Below, one piece after another: positions 8,107 through 17,750 of a stretch of DNA of 64,000 bases. Positions within the stretch are counted from its first letter, which is position 1, and each line of letters begins with the position of its first letter. The notes under the pieces were generated by a model. The model searched no databases, was not told the origin of the DNA, and saw only the letters and a list, made by a program, of their open reading frames with translations. Origin of the DNA: Butyricicoccus_A sp963620595 (GTDB lineage: Bacteria > Bacillota > Clostridia > Oscillospirales > Butyricicoccaceae); the NCBI GenBank assembly GCA_963620595.1, contig CAVFAY010000014.1, positions 1-64,000 on the forward strand, read 5' to 3'. The translations under genes and the position numbers were made by a program.

Positions 8107-10082
8107 TATTTTTCATCCTCCTGTATCAAACCTTGGAATTCCTGCTCTGTGAGCACCGGAATGCCAAGTTCATTCGCTTTTTTGAGCTTGCTTCCCGCAT
8201 TTTCGCCCACCACAACAAAGGTTGTCTTTTTGGAAACCGAGCCGGAAGCACGACCCCCCAGCTGTTCAATGCGTTCTGTCGCTTGCTTGCGTGTAAACAG
8301 CGTCAATGTGCCTGTGAGCACGATGGTCTTTCCCGCCAGCTTATCGCTCTTGACGAGCTGTTCGCCTTGGAAATTGACACCAGCCTCCCGCAATCGCTCA
8401 ACGAGATGCTTGGACTGCTCCTGCTCACGCCACTCCTCAATAGACTGCACAATTGCGCCGCCAATATCGCGGATGTCGGTCAGTTGTTCCTCTGTCGCGT
8501 TGAGCACCGCGTCCAGCGAGCCAAATGTCGAGGACAGTGTCTTTGCCGCCTTTTGACCGACATGCCGAATGCCCAGTGCAAACAACAAGCGAGATAGATC
8601 ATTGCTCTTGGATTTTTCAATCGCCGCAATCAGATTTTCAGCTGATTTTTTGCCCATGCGTTCAAGCGGCTCGATTTGTTCTTCTTTCAGTGTATACAAA
8701 TCTGCGGCGGAATGCACCAAACCCGCATCAATCAGCGACTGCAAAACAGCCTGTCCGCATCCGTCAATGTCCATGGCATCGCGAGACACAAAATGCATAA
8801 GATTGCGCAGCAGCTGTGCCGGACATTCTGCGCCGGTACAGCGAATGGCCGCCTCATCTTCGTCCTCAAAGACCGGTGCGCCGCACACCGGACAGACCTT
8901 TGGCATTTCATACGGCACCGTGTTTTCCGGTCGCTTTTCCGGCACATATCCGAGAATCTCCGGAATAATTTCTCCCGCCTTGCGCACCCGAACGGTATCA
9001 CCGATGCGGATGTCTTTTTCCCGAATAAAATCACGGTTGTGCAGCGTCGCGCGGCTGACGGTCGTACCCGCCAATTGTACCGGGTCCAGTACTGCATTCG
9101 GCGTCAGCACACCGGTTCTGCCGACAGTGATGACAATATCTCGTAAAATCGTTTCTTTGATTTCCGGCGGATACTTATATGCCGATGCCCAGCGCGGATA
9201 TTTCGCTGTCGAGCCGAGGGCACGGCGCAGAGCAAAATCATTGACTTTGACCACAGCACCGTCAATATCAAAATCCAGTTCGCCGCGCGTATCGCCCATG
9301 TGCTGAATTTCACGCTCAATATCTTTCGGGTCAGTATACACCGGATAACGCGGTGATACTGGAAATCCGAGCTGTTTTAGATAATCCAACGCCTGTACAT
9401 GAGATGTCAGCAGCAGTTCCTCGCTGTTCTGAATATTAAAGCAGAAAATGGACAGCTTTCGCCGTTTGGTCACTGCACTGTCCAGCTGACGCAGGGAACC
9501 GGCAGCTGCATTGCGCGGATTGGCAAGCAGCGGTTTGCCTTCCAGCTCACGCTGTGCATTAATCTCATCAAATACAGAGCGGCGCATATACACCTCGCCG
9601 CGCACAACCAGCGTTTTCGGTGCATCGTGCAGCGTCTTGGGAATATCTTCAATCACGCGCAGATTGTCTGTGACATCTTCTCCCGTTACACCATCACCGC
9701 GTGTCGCACCACGCACAAAGATACCGTTTTCATACTCCAAAGATACGGATAAACCGTCAATTTTGTATTCTACGACATATTCCGGTGCCTGAGCACGGGC
9801 ATAAAACTCTTGCAATTCTTCAAAGGAAAAGACATCCTGTAAGCTTTCCAGCGGCCACGGATGCGTCACGGCAGAAAATTTATCCGAGACGCTGCCGCCC
9901 ACGCGATGGGTCGGAGAATCCGGTTCATCGACTTCCGGATATTCTGCCTCCAACGTCTCCAACGCACGCAGCATACGGTCATATTCAAAATCCGAAATCT
10001 CCGGCGCATCCTCATCATAATATTTTTTATTGTGATAACGCAGGGCTTCCCGCAAAGCCGCTGCCTGCTGTGCGATATTCAT
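8106..10082 (-). CDS. ligA: NAD-dependent DNA ligase
   Basis: 658 residues, normal for LigA. Domain order: the Ia NAD-binding domain with YYDEDAPEISDFEYD, the adenylation domain with KIDG (nucleophile Lys107), the OB fold, a Cys4 zinc finger (CPVCG...RCTGAECPAQ), helix-hairpin-helix repeats, and a C-terminal BRCT domain (LAGKTIVLTGTL). It seals nicks during replication and repair. A plausible promoter (-10 TATAAT around 10119-10124, weak -35) lies between it and yunB. It heads ligA-gatC-gatA-gatB. Confidence 0.98.
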   Translation of the reverse strand: MNIAQQAAALREALRYHNKKYYDEDAPEISDFEYDRMLRALETLEAEYPEVDEPDSPTHRVGGSVSDKFSAVTHPWPLESLQDVFSFEELQEFYARAQAPEYVVEYKIDGLSVSLEYENGIFVRGATRGDGVTGEDVTDNLRVIEDIPKTLHDAPKTLVVRGEVYMRRSVFDEINAQRELEGKPLLANPRNAAAGSLRQLDSAVTKRRKLSIFCFNIQNSEELLLTSHVQALDYLKQLGFPVSPRYPVYTDPKDIEREIQHMGDTRGELDFDIDGAVVKVNDFALRRALGSTAKYPRWASAYKYPPEIKETILRDIVITVGRTGVLTPNAVLDPVQLAGTTVSRATLHNRDFIREKDIRIGDTVRVRKAGEIIPEILGYVPEKRPENTVPYEMPKVCPVCGAPVFEDEDEAAIRCTGAECPAQLLRNLMHFVSRDAMDIDGCGQAVLQSLIDAGLVHSAADLYTLKEEQIEPLERMGKKSAENLIAAIEKSKSNDLSRLLFALGIRHVGQKAAKTLSSTFGSLDAVLNATEEQLTDIRDIGGAIVQSIEEWREQEQSKHLVERLREAGVNFQGEQLVKSDKLAGKTIVLTGTLTLFTRKQATERIEQLGGRASGSVSKKTTFVVVGENAGSKLKKANELGIPVLTEQEFQGLIQEDEK

Positions 10083-10146
10083 TCCATCCGTCCCTTCTTA
10101 AACAATCATATCTATTATAGCAAAAATATCCGTGCAGAAAAAGAGG

Positions 10147-10755
10147 TTATTTGGAATTTGACGAAATCATTGGCACATCTCCAACAAGAATGGTCTCTTC
10201 CAGCGGGTAGTTTGCCCGCACGGTGATGCTTTTAGCCGCACCCAACAGCTGAAGGGAAAAATCCGCGCTCACTGTCACCGACACTTCATACAGCGTCTGA
10301 TTGATGCCCGCAGAGGAAAAATGTGATTCAACTTGCGCCGTCACGCATCCCAGCGAGACCACGCGAAACGGAATCTGTGGTCCAAGTCCGGCGAGCAGCT
10401 GCGGGTCGAGCAGCGTGCCCAATGCCACAGAGGTTTGCGCCTGTTCCAGCTCCCCAATTTCATCATATACGCACTGCACAAGCTGTGTGCGAATACGATT
10501 GACAGCAGCAGCATTCGTTGTAAGTGCCGTGACAGCTCCGCTGTCATCCTGATGCAGCTTTCCGATTTTCTCCATCTGTCCTGCGCAGTCTGCCACAGCG
10601 CGTTCCATTTTACTCGTCGCCTGATATTGCACATAATTTTCCGCATAGACGACTAACTTCGGACGCAGCGCACCGCCTATTGCTGCCGGAAGCAAAACCA
10701 GTCCGGCGAACATAACCAGTAAAATCTTTCGCCGATGATTTCCGTGTCTGCGCAT
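10147..10755 (-). CDS. yunB: sporulation protein YunB
   Basis: 202 residues with one N-terminal membrane segment (ILLVMFAGLVLLPAAIG) and an outside domain. It matches YunB in the ASKMERAV segment, VNRIRTQL, the VALGTLLDPQLLAGLGPQIPF motif, and TLYEVSVTVSADFSL. YunB is a sporulation protein known from Bacilli and Clostridia whose biochemical role is unresolved. It stands between the ispH-rpsA terminator and ligA and may have its own sporulation-sigma promoter, but none is convincing by eye. Confidence 0.9.
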   Translation of the reverse strand: MRRHGNHRRKILLVMFAGLVLLPAAIGGALRPKLVVYAENYVQYQATSKMERAVADCAGQMEKIGKLHQDDSGAVTALTTNAAAVNRIRTQLVQCVYDEIGELEQAQTSVALGTLLDPQLLAGLGPQIPFRVVSLGCVTAQVESHFSSAGINQTLYEVSVTVSADFSLQLLGAAKSITVRANYPLEETILVGDVPMISSNSK

Positions 10756-10811
10756 CGCGCTGCCCCCTTTCTTTGTGAAAACAGACTATGCAGACGCGGT
10801 TGTTCGTGACA

Positions 10812-10845
10812 CAAAAAAGAAGAGCACCCGCAGTGCGGATGCTCC
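10812..10845 (-). terminator. terminator after ispH-rpsA
   Basis: On the minus strand, GAGCATCCGC and GCGGGTGCTC form a 10-base stem with a 3-base loop, followed by TTCTTTTTT. It lies 22 bases after the stop of the fusion gene. Confidence 0.88.
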
Positions 10846-10866
10846 CCATTGATTCGAGTAATAAAA

Positions 10867-12810
10867 TTATTCGTCGTCGTCGTTCAGCAGAGCGCGGATA
10901 GACAGGGAAACCTTCTGCTTCTCCGGATCAATGTCGATGATCTTAGCTTCTACTTCTTCATCCTTGGACAGAACGTCTTCCGGCTTCTCGATGCGGCGGT
11001 TAGCAATCTGAGAAATGTGGATCAGACCGTCAACGCCCGGAATAATCTGAGCAAATGCACCGAACGGCATGAACTTCAGGATGCGAACGGTAGCGGTGTC
11101 GCCAACCTCATAGTTCGCGGTGAATACGTTCCACGGATTGTCCTCCGGACGCTTGTAGCCCAGGGAAATCTTCTTGTTCTCACGATCCAGACCGATAACA
11201 TAAACGTTTACGGTATCGCCAACGTTTACAACCTCAGACGGATGCTTGATGCGGCCCCAAGACAGCTCGGAGATGTGGATCATGCCATCAACGCCACCGA
11301 TGTCTACGAATGCGCCGTAAGAAGTCAGGGACTTAACGGTACCGGTGTACTCGTTGCCAACTTCGATCTCGTTCCAGACCTTCTCAGCAGCAGCGCGACG
11401 CTCTTCCTGCAGTACGGCACGGATAGAACCAACAACGCGCTTGCGCGGACGGTTGATCTCGGTGATGCGGAAGCGTGCAACCTGACCTACCAGCTGGCTC
11501 AGCGGCTGACCCTTCGGGATACCGGTCTGGGAAGCCGGGATGAATACGCGGATGCCAAATGCATTGGCAACAACGCCGCCCTTGTTCTCTTCGTTAACCT
11601 TGCCCTCGATGATGGTCTTGTTCTCCTTAGCGTCCTCGATGGACTCCCAGCCCTTCATCTGATCAACGCGCTTCTTGGACAGTACAATGGTGCCCTCTGC
11701 ATCGTTTACGCGAACAACAACAGCCTCGATGTCGTCACCTACGTGGATGCTCTCCTCAGCATTGAAGGACGGATCATCGGACAGCTCATGGGTCGGGATG
11801 TAAGCAGCGTGCTTTACGCCCAGATCTACGTGAACTTCGTTCGGGGTGATCTTCAGAACAGTACCGGTTACCTTATCTCCTGTATTTAAAGTCTTGAAGG
11901 ATTCCTCCAGCATAGCAGCAAAATCTTCGCTGCCGGTTTCAATTCTTGTCTCTTCGCTCATAATGTTTCTGACCTCCTTAATTATCCAAGCTGGCGTGGA
12001 CGCGCCTGCTGTAATCCCGATAAATGGTTGCTCCATACCCTGGATCTCATTTCCTGTAAGTCCAGTGGCATCTTCGATGTATAGCACATGATCACACAGT
12101 GACGTGCTGATTTCATACAGACGCTTTGTGTTAGAGCTTTTTCGATCGCCAATCACAATCATAATGTCCGACTTGCCAGCCAGTAGACGAGCCTCGGCTT
12201 GGCGCTCGTCCGTTGCATTACATATTGTACCAAATATTTTTTGGTTTGTACACTGTTTTTTTATAATTTTACTGCAAATATCAAAGATTTTCCTGTTGAT
12301 CGTGGTCTGTGCAACCACACTAACTGGAATTTCCTGTAAATTTTGACCATTTTTGTTGTTTTTATCCAGTGCCGCTTGCAGTTCCTCCGGCGTTTCATAT
12401 ACTTCGGACGCGCCGCACCAGCCCTGAATGCCGACCACTTCCGGATGATTGCGGGAGCCAATAATAATCACATGACGTCCCTGCTCGCTTTCTTCTCGGA
12501 CGATGCGGTGAATCTTCCCGACAAACGGACAGGTGGCATCAACAATGCGGCATCCCTTGGCTTCTAGCTGTCGCAGCACAGCCTCCGGCACGCCGTGCGC
12601 ACGGATGAGCACAGGCACACCATCCGGAATATCCGCTACATCCTCTGCTTTGTGCACACCCATTTCTTCCAGACGTCTGACCTCATGAGTGTTGTGAATA
12701 ATATCGCCGAGTGCCCAAATGCTGCCGTATTCCTGACAGGCACGCTCCGCCATGTCTACCGCTCGTTTGACGCCAAAACAAAAGCCAGCTGTCTTTGCGA
12801 CTGTAACCAT
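10867..12810 (-). CDS. ispH-rpsA: IspH (HMBPP reductase) fused to ribosomal protein S1
   Basis: 647 residues in two parts. Residues 1 to about 285 are IspH, the last enzyme of the MEP isoprenoid pathway (HMBPP to IPP and DMAPP). The three cluster cysteines are in GFCFGVKRAV, DATCPFVGKIH and GTICNATDERQ, and its E and H residues are intact. After a short linker come four S1 RNA-binding repeats (for example GTVKSLTSYGAFVDIGGVDGM), matching the short bacterial S1. The fusion is known from Clostridia. It is followed by its own terminator, and plsC lies 2 bases upstream. Confidence 0.97.
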   Translation of the reverse strand: MVTVAKTAGFCFGVKRAVDMAERACQEYGSIWALGDIIHNTHEVRRLEEMGVHKAEDVADIPDGVPVLIRAHGVPEAVLRQLEAKGCRIVDATCPFVGKIHRIVREESEQGRHVIIIGSRNHPEVVGIQGWCGASEVYETPEELQAALDKNNKNGQNLQEIPVSVVAQTTINRKIFDICSKIIKKQCTNQKIFGTICNATDERQAEARLLAGKSDIMIVIGDRKSSNTKRLYEISTSLCDHVLYIEDATGLTGNEIQGMEQPFIGITAGASTPAWIIKEVRNIMSEETRIETGSEDFAAMLEESFKTLNTGDKVTGTVLKITPNEVHVDLGVKHAAYIPTHELSDDPSFNAEESIHVGDDIEAVVVRVNDAEGTIVLSKKRVDQMKGWESIEDAKENKTIIEGKVNEENKGGVVANAFGIRVFIPASQTGIPKGQPLSQLVGQVARFRITEINRPRKRVVGSIRAVLQEERRAAAEKVWNEIEVGNEYTGTVKSLTSYGAFVDIGGVDGMIHISELSWGRIKHPSEVVNVGDTVNVYVIGLDRENKKISLGYKRPEDNPWNVFTANYEVGDTATVRILKFMPFGAFAQIIPGVDGLIHISQIANRRIEKPEDVLSKDEEVEAKIIDIDPEKQKVSLSIRALLNDDDE

Positions 12811-12812
12811 CG

Positions 12813-13400
12813 TCAGATCCTCTCTTTCAGCGCATAAATTCGGCGCATCATGTCATCTGCCAGTTCCCGATAGCCTTCCTTGGACTTGGTCTTTTCCGGC
12901 ACATACGGTTCGCCAAATACCACGTAAACCTTCGAGCGAAACTTCTTGTTTTCAGAGATATAAATCGGCAAAATCGGTGCGCCAGTACGCGCAGCAATCA
13001 TGGCTGCGCCAACCTTTGCCTCATCGCCTTCTTTATGCTTCGTGCCGCCTTCTGGAAAAATCAACAGCTTTTTTCCCTCTTTCACTGCTTTGAGCGAAGT
13101 CTTGATAGCACCGATGTCTGCCGTACCGCGGTCAACCGGAAAGGCACCGAGCGCGGAGATCAGCGGGCCGAGCAGCTTAATTTGAAATAGTTCCTTTTTC
13201 GCCATTGCTACAATCGGATACTGATTGCCGAGTGCCGTGCCGACCAATACCGGATCTGCCCACTGGGTGTGATTTGCCACCAGCACACAGCCGCCATCCG
13301 GCACACGCTCCCGTCCTATGACATGATAATTGTATTTCAGGTGGTCATAAATATTGACAATCGGAATCGCCAGTGCCTGAAAGGTACGGTTATATTTCAT
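12813..13400 (-). CDS. plsC: 1-acyl-sn-glycerol-3-phosphate acyltransferase
   Basis: About 195 residues of the PlsC/LPLAT family. The catalytic NHTQWAD (HX4D, His44 and Asp49), the FPVDRG block and the FPEGGT motif are present. It acylates lysophosphatidate in the membrane to make phosphatidate for phospholipids. The second ATG (13400) is preferred, because GGAGGG sits 6 bases before it; the first ATG (13406) forms an ATGA overlap with the cmk stop but abuts the ribosome-binding site. The cmk-plsC-ispH-rpsA order is common in Firmicutes. Confidence 0.95.
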   Translation of the reverse strand: MKYNRTFQALAIPIVNIYDHLKYNYHVIGRERVPDGGCVLVANHTQWADPVLVGTALGNQYPIVAMAKKELFQIKLLGPLISALGAFPVDRGTADIGAIKTSLKAVKEGKKLLIFPEGGTKHKEGDEAKVGAAMIAARTGAPILPIYISENKKFRSKVYVVFGEPYVPEKTKSKEGYRELADDMMRRIYALKERI

Positions 13401-13402
13401 GC

Positions 13403-14080
13403 TCATCCCTCCAGCGCCGGACGAATGACTGCTTCTACCGCTTCAATCGACTGCTCCAGCGTCAGTTCGCTGGTATCCATCAGAACAGCGTCATCCGCCT
13501 GCTTGAGCGGTGCTGCAGCGCGGGTCTCATCATCGTGATCGCGCTGTTTCATATCCGCGAGCACATCTTCCAGCGTAACGTCTTCCCCTTTTTCTCGCAA
13601 TTCGATAAACCGGCGCTTTGCACGCGCCTCCACCGATGCCGTCAGGAAAATTTTAATCTGCGCATTCGGCAGAATCACGGTGCCAATATCTCGGCCATCC
13701 ATAATGACGTTGTTAGTCTGCGCTATCTCGCGCTGGGTGTGCAGCAAAAATGCGCGAACCGCCGGAACCGCAGAGACAAACGAAGCATACTTGGACATCT
13801 CCGGTGTGCGGATCAGATCGGATACATCTTCTCCGTTCAGCAGTACGTGCTGAACACCGTTTTCATACTTCAGGCTGACCTGAATGCCGCTGTCCAGTAC
13901 CGGCTGAATGCGCTCGGTCTGTCCCAGCGGAACACCGGCGCGGCACACAGCCAGACCAATGGTACGGTACATCGCACCCGTATCTACATACACAAATCCC
14001 AAATGGCCGGCTGCTGCGCGGGCAATGGTACTTTTTCCCGCACCGGACGGGCCGTCAATCGCAACTGCAATGGTTTTCAT
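13403..14080 (-). CDS. cmk: cytidylate kinase
   Basis: 225 residues, standard for Cmk. The P-loop is GPSGAGKST at residues 10-18. YVDTGAMYRTIG, the NMP-binding insert, and MDGRDIGTVILPNA also match. It phosphorylates CMP and dCMP to the diphosphates. It lies 17 bases downstream of the BaiN-like gene. Confidence 0.97.
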   Translation of the reverse strand: MKTIAVAIDGPSGAGKSTIARAAAGHLGFVYVDTGAMYRTIGLAVCRAGVPLGQTERIQPVLDSGIQVSLKYENGVQHVLLNGEDVSDLIRTPEMSKYASFVSAVPAVRAFLLHTQREIAQTNNVIMDGRDIGTVILPNAQIKIFLTASVEARAKRRFIELREKGEDVTLEDVLADMKQRDHDDETRAAAPLKQADDAVLMDTSELTLEQSIEAVEAVIRPALEG

Positions 14081-14097
14081 ACATCTTTCCTCACTTT

Positions 14098-15342
14098 TTA
14101 TTCACTCGCGGCCTGACCGGCATGGAATCCCGCCAAATAGCCAGTTGACCACGCAATCTGCAAATTAAACCCGCCTGTATAGGCGTCAACATCCAAAATC
14201 TCTCCGGCAAAATACAGATTTGGTATCTTTTTAGATTCCATCGTCTTTGGCACAACGTCTTTGACGGAAACGCCGCCGGAGGTAATAATCGCGTCCTCAA
14301 TCGGACCCGGCTGGGCAATATCCAGCGTAAAATGCTTGAGTTCATGCACCAGCTTTTGCCGCTGCTTTTTGGTAATCGCATTCACCTTCTGATGCGGATC
14401 AATACCGGAACGCTCTACGATAATCGGAATCAGTTTGCGCGGCAGCAGAGCACCGAGAGAATTGCGAAAATCCGTGTTCAGTTCCTGCGAAAAATCCGAT
14501 ACAATACGCTTATCCAGCACGGCATCTTCCAATGCCGGCTTCAAGTCGATCTCCGCGCGGTAGGTCGCCTTGTCCCACTTTCTCATGTGCGAGGACGCAC
14601 TGAGCACCAGTGGGCCGGAGATACCAAAATGTGTAAACAGCATCTCGCCGAAGCCCTCATGTAGCTTTTTATTGTTCTCAAAAATCGTTAATTTGACATT
14701 TTTAAGTGGCAATCCCTGCAAACGCGGGCAGGTTTTTCCCGGACAGACCAGCGGCACCAATGAAGCGCGCAGCGGCGTGACTTTATGTCCCAGCTCCTGT
14801 GCCCAAGCATGCCCATCGCCGGTCGAGCCGGTCAGCGGATACGACTTGCCGCCGGTTGCCAGAATGACACGATCTGCACGGTGCAGTTTGCCCTCAGTCT
14901 TGACGCCAATGACACCCTCTTCATCAGTCTGGATGCCCGTCACGCGCTCCTGTACAATTGTCACGCCGCAGCGCTTGACCCAGAAAAACAGTGCATCGAC
15001 GATGTCACGCGCCTTGTCCGACTGCGGAAAGACACGATTGCCTCGCTCAGTCTTGAGCGGCACACCCAAGCCCTCAAAAAAGTCCATTGTATCTTGTATT
15101 GAGAACGCGCCCAAGGCGCTGTACAAAAAGCGCGGATTTTGCGGCACATGCGCCAAAAATTCCTGCATGTCACAATTGTTGGTGACATTGCAGCGTCCTT
15201 TTCCCGTAATAGCCAGCTTGCGTCCTACCTTTTCATTGCGCTCAAACAGCAGCACGCGGGCGCCCTGCTGTGCTGCTGTTCCGGCAGCCATCAGACCGGC
15301 TGCACCGGCTCCAATCACTGCAACTGTTATTGTATTATTCAT
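14098..15342 (-). CDS. BaiN/HI0933-family flavoprotein (NAD(P)/FAD-dependent oxidoreductase)
   Basis: 414 residues starting MNNTITVAVIGAGAAGLMAAG, so the FAD-binding dinucleotide motif is at the very N-terminus. KLAITGKGRCNVTNN, the TGGKSYPLTGSTGDG block, and the C-terminal GEILDVDAYTGGFNLQ are diagnostic of the HI0933/YhiN family. One member (BaiN) is a bile-acid dehydroxylation reductase; most are uncharacterised, so substrate is not claimed. The frame is open further upstream, but 15342 gives the family N-terminus. The start overlaps the RpiR gene by 8 bases. Confidence 0.9.
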   Translation of the reverse strand: MNNTITVAVIGAGAAGLMAAGTAAQQGARVLLFERNEKVGRKLAITGKGRCNVTNNCDMQEFLAHVPQNPRFLYSALGAFSIQDTMDFFEGLGVPLKTERGNRVFPQSDKARDIVDALFFWVKRCGVTIVQERVTGIQTDEEGVIGVKTEGKLHRADRVILATGGKSYPLTGSTGDGHAWAQELGHKVTPLRASLVPLVCPGKTCPRLQGLPLKNVKLTIFENNKKLHEGFGEMLFTHFGISGPLVLSASSHMRKWDKATYRAEIDLKPALEDAVLDKRIVSDFSQELNTDFRNSLGALLPRKLIPIIVERSGIDPHQKVNAITKKQRQKLVHELKHFTLDIAQPGPIEDAIITSGGVSVKDVVPKTMESKKIPNLYFAGEILDVDAYTGGFNLQIAWSTGYLAGFHAGQAASE

Positions 15343-16198
15343 TGTCGAGTTTCTCATATACCTCATATTCGTCCCAAATGGATTCCAAATGATTAAAGGT
15401 CTCGCTGATCTCCTTCTGCTTGCGCATACCGATAGCCACAATCAGCGCATTGATAACGCTGAGCGGCGCAACCAGAGAGTCAACAAAGGATGCCATATCG
15501 CTCTTGGCGAGCAGCGTATAGTCTGCGGTCTGGCTCAGCGGAGACAGTTGGCTATCAGTCAGTGCAATGACCGTCGCACCGGATTTTTTGGAGTATTCCA
15601 GTGCTTTGAGTGTGCGCTTGGAATAACGCGGGAAACTGACACCGAGCACGACGTCTCCCTCTCCCACGCGAAGAATCTGCTCGAAAATCTCACTGACGCT
15701 GTTGGTGTGAATCAGCTTCACATTATCAAACATCAGATTGAAATAGAAGCCAATAAAGCCGGACAGAGATGCTGATGAGCGAACACCGAGAATATAAATA
15801 TTCTTCGCGTGCAAAATAGCTTCTACCGTACTCTGAAAAGAATTGCGGTCGATTTCATCCAATGTCATCCGAATTTTATCAATATCTGAAGACAGTACAG
15901 AGCGCAGAATATCCTGATCGCCCATTCTGTCACTGGTTACTTCCATACGCTGTACAGCCGTCAGCTTGTTGCGAATCATCTCCTGCAGCGCTTTTTGCAG
16001 CTGCGGATAGCCCGCATAACCTAACTCTGTAGCAAAACGAACAACTGTAGACTCGCTGACACCGACAGTCGAGCCTAGCTTGCTTGCAGTCAAAAATGCC
16101 GCTTTATCATAGTGTTCAATGATATACTTCGCAATCAAACGCTGTCCCTTGGAAAATGTGGACAGATTGTTCTGTATTTTGTTCATCAAATCGTTCAT
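15335..16198 (-). CDS. MurR/RpiR family transcriptional regulator
   Basis: 287 residues. N-terminal RpiR-type helix-turn-helix (TASKLGSTVGVSESTVVRFATELGYAGY, about residues 37-65) and a C-terminal SIS sugar-phosphate isomerase fold (IYILGVRSSASLSGFIG, SFPRYSKRT). Family members sense phosphosugars. No sugar operon adjoins it; it is cotranscribed with the BaiN-like flavoprotein, so the regulated genes are unclear. Confidence 0.93.
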   Translation of the reverse strand: MNDLMNKIQNNLSTFSKGQRLIAKYIIEHYDKAAFLTASKLGSTVGVSESTVVRFATELGYAGYPQLQKALQEMIRNKLTAVQRMEVTSDRMGDQDILRSVLSSDIDKIRMTLDEIDRNSFQSTVEAILHAKNIYILGVRSSASLSGFIGFYFNLMFDNVKLIHTNSVSEIFEQILRVGEGDVVLGVSFPRYSKRTLKALEYSKKSGATVIALTDSQLSPLSQTADYTLLAKSDMASFVDSLVAPLSVINALIVAIGMRKQKEISETFNHLESIWDEYEVYEKLDNE

Positions 16199-16246
16199 AG
16201 TTTCTGCCTCTTATATTACATATAGGTTTCACATTTCTATAGTTTT

Positions 16247-16275
16247 ATTGTATCTGCTGATGAACAAAAATGCAA
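16247..16275 (-). promoter_or_regulatory. promoter upstream of the RpiR regulator
   Basis: On the minus strand, TTGCAT (16270-16275), a 17-base spacer and TACAAT (16247-16252). It lies about 48 bases before the RpiR start and probably drives the RpiR-BaiN-like genes and perhaps cmk-plsC. Confidence 0.6.
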
Positions 16276-16316
16276 GTGTTTCTCATGCAAACTGCAAAAT
16301 TTGCGCAAGAATTCCA

Positions 16317-17051
16317 TCATCGGTCGGTTTTGTTCAAGCCGCTTGCCCAGCGCAGTGCGGCAATCTCTCCTGCTGTCAGTTCGCGCCAGTGCCCTGGACG
16401 CAGCGATTCCTCCAATTTCAGCGGTCCCATCGCAATGCGGCACAGCCGCAGAACCCTTAAACCGCACTGCGCACACATTTTGCGAATCTGTCGGTTGCGT
16501 CCTTCATGAATCGTGATATGCAGCTCGTGTACTTGATCCTCGCCGGATGTCTCAATCTGTACCTGCGCTGGGCGAATTCGGTATCCATCAATGACCATCG
16601 GTTTGGACAGCTCTCGGATGCGTGTTTTATCGCCGCGCACGGTCACGGCATAGGTCTTATCCACATGATTGCGCGGATGCGTCAGCGCGGCGAGCAATTC
16701 GCCGTCATTGGTCATGAGCAGCATTCCTTCCGAATATTGATCCAATCTGCCGACCGGCAGCACGCGTACCGGATAGTTTTTGACCAGCTGTGCTACCGTC
16801 TTTCGATTTTTTTCGTCCGACATCGTTGTGACAACACCTGCCGGTTTGTACAACACAATCGTGTGATAGCTCTCATGTCCGGCAATTCGCTTTCCATTGA
16901 CGCAAATCACATCGGTATCTATGTCCGCGCGATCACCCACCTGCGCTTTTGTACCATTCACTGTCACGGCACCGCTGGCAATGAGCTGCTCTGCCGCTCG
17001 GCGGGAACAAACGCCCGCGCCGGATAAAATTTTCTGTAGTCGTTCCTGCAT
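16317..17051 (-). CDS. rluB: 16S/23S rRNA pseudouridine synthase (RsuA/RluB family)
   Basis: 244 residues. N-terminal S4 RNA-binding domain (QKILSGAGVCSRRAAEQLI...GAVTVNG), then the catalytic domain with GRLDQYSEGMLLMTNDGEL, whose Asp is the nucleophile, and the RNRQIRKM motif. RluB acts on 23S helix 89; RsuA acts on 16S. The sequence does not separate these safely, but RluB is the usual Firmicutes member. The short C-terminal tail is family-typical. It follows the FMN reductase by 3 bases. Confidence 0.92.
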   Translation of the reverse strand: MQERLQKILSGAGVCSRRAAEQLIASGAVTVNGTKAQVGDRADIDTDVICVNGKRIAGHESYHTIVLYKPAGVVTTMSDEKNRKTVAQLVKNYPVRVLPVGRLDQYSEGMLLMTNDGELLAALTHPRNHVDKTYAVTVRGDKTRIRELSKPMVIDGYRIRPAQVQIETSGEDQVHELHITIHEGRNRQIRKMCAQCGLRVLRLCRIAMGPLKLEESLRPGHWRELTAGEIAALRWASGLNKTDR

Positions 17052-17054
17052 GGT

Positions 17055-17750
17055 TTAATCCTTCCACGGACGTTTGCGTCCCGTCCATCCTTGTTGTTTC
17101 CAATACGTTCCATCCGCATCATCGCTTGGCTTTTTGCAGCGCACCATATGCATCATCGTAAAAAATGCCTTGGTCTTGAGAGAAGGCTGTACCTTGCCAT
17201 CCCGCGCTTTGATTTTTTTCGCCAATGCGGTTGTTTTTCGGTCAATGTCCCGTTTTTTCTTCTCGCTCATATGGCCATAGTTAATGGCATACACCGCTAA
17301 GCCATACCGATACACCCTGCCGACACCCCAGAACCATAGACTGTCCGCCATGTCTTTCAGCGTGGATTTCATTCCCGCTCCCGCCGCCGTGGAGATACAG
17401 ACCGCTTGCTTGCGAAACATTGAACGCTCCGGTCTATGTACCATCCAACGCCAACCGTAATGATCTAAAAACGCCTTCATGGAGCCTGTGGCATGGTACA
17501 CATATACCGGACTTGCCAAAATAATGACATCCGCTTCATCCAGCTTTTGTGTAAGCGGCTGCAAAGCTTCCGCATGAGGACAGTATTTTGCATCCCGCAA
17601 GATGCAGTTGGCACATCCCACGCAAAATTCGCCAAAATCTCGCGGCAAAAAGATCTCTATGATCTCTCCATCCAATTTCTCCGCCAGCATTCTGGCAACA
17701 TGGTAGGTTGAGCCCTTATGATTTTGTCCGTAAACGACTGTGATTTTCAT
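17055..17750 (-). CDS. flavodoxin/NADPH-dependent FMN reductase-like protein with cysteine pair
   Basis: 231 residues. The N-terminal flavodoxin-like fold includes the FMN phosphate loop (YGQNHKGSTYHVARM), then CVGCANCILRDAKYCPH, a cysteine-rich turn typical of the iron-sulfur flavoprotein-like group, and the second flavin loop SPVYVYHATGSMKAFLD. The C-terminal helix is basic. It is predicted to be a cytoplasmic redox enzyme of unknown substrate. It begins inside the 3' end of dacF (35-base overlap) and precedes rluB. Confidence 0.85.
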   Translation of the reverse strand: MKITVVYGQNHKGSTYHVARMLAEKLDGEIIEIFLPRDFGEFCVGCANCILRDAKYCPHAEALQPLTQKLDEADVIILASPVYVYHATGSMKAFLDHYGWRWMVHRPERSMFRKQAVCISTAAGAGMKSTLKDMADSLWFWGVGRVYRYGLAVYAINYGHMSEKKKRDIDRKTTALAKKIKARDGKVQPSLKTKAFFTMMHMVRCKKPSDDADGTYWKQQGWTGRKRPWKD

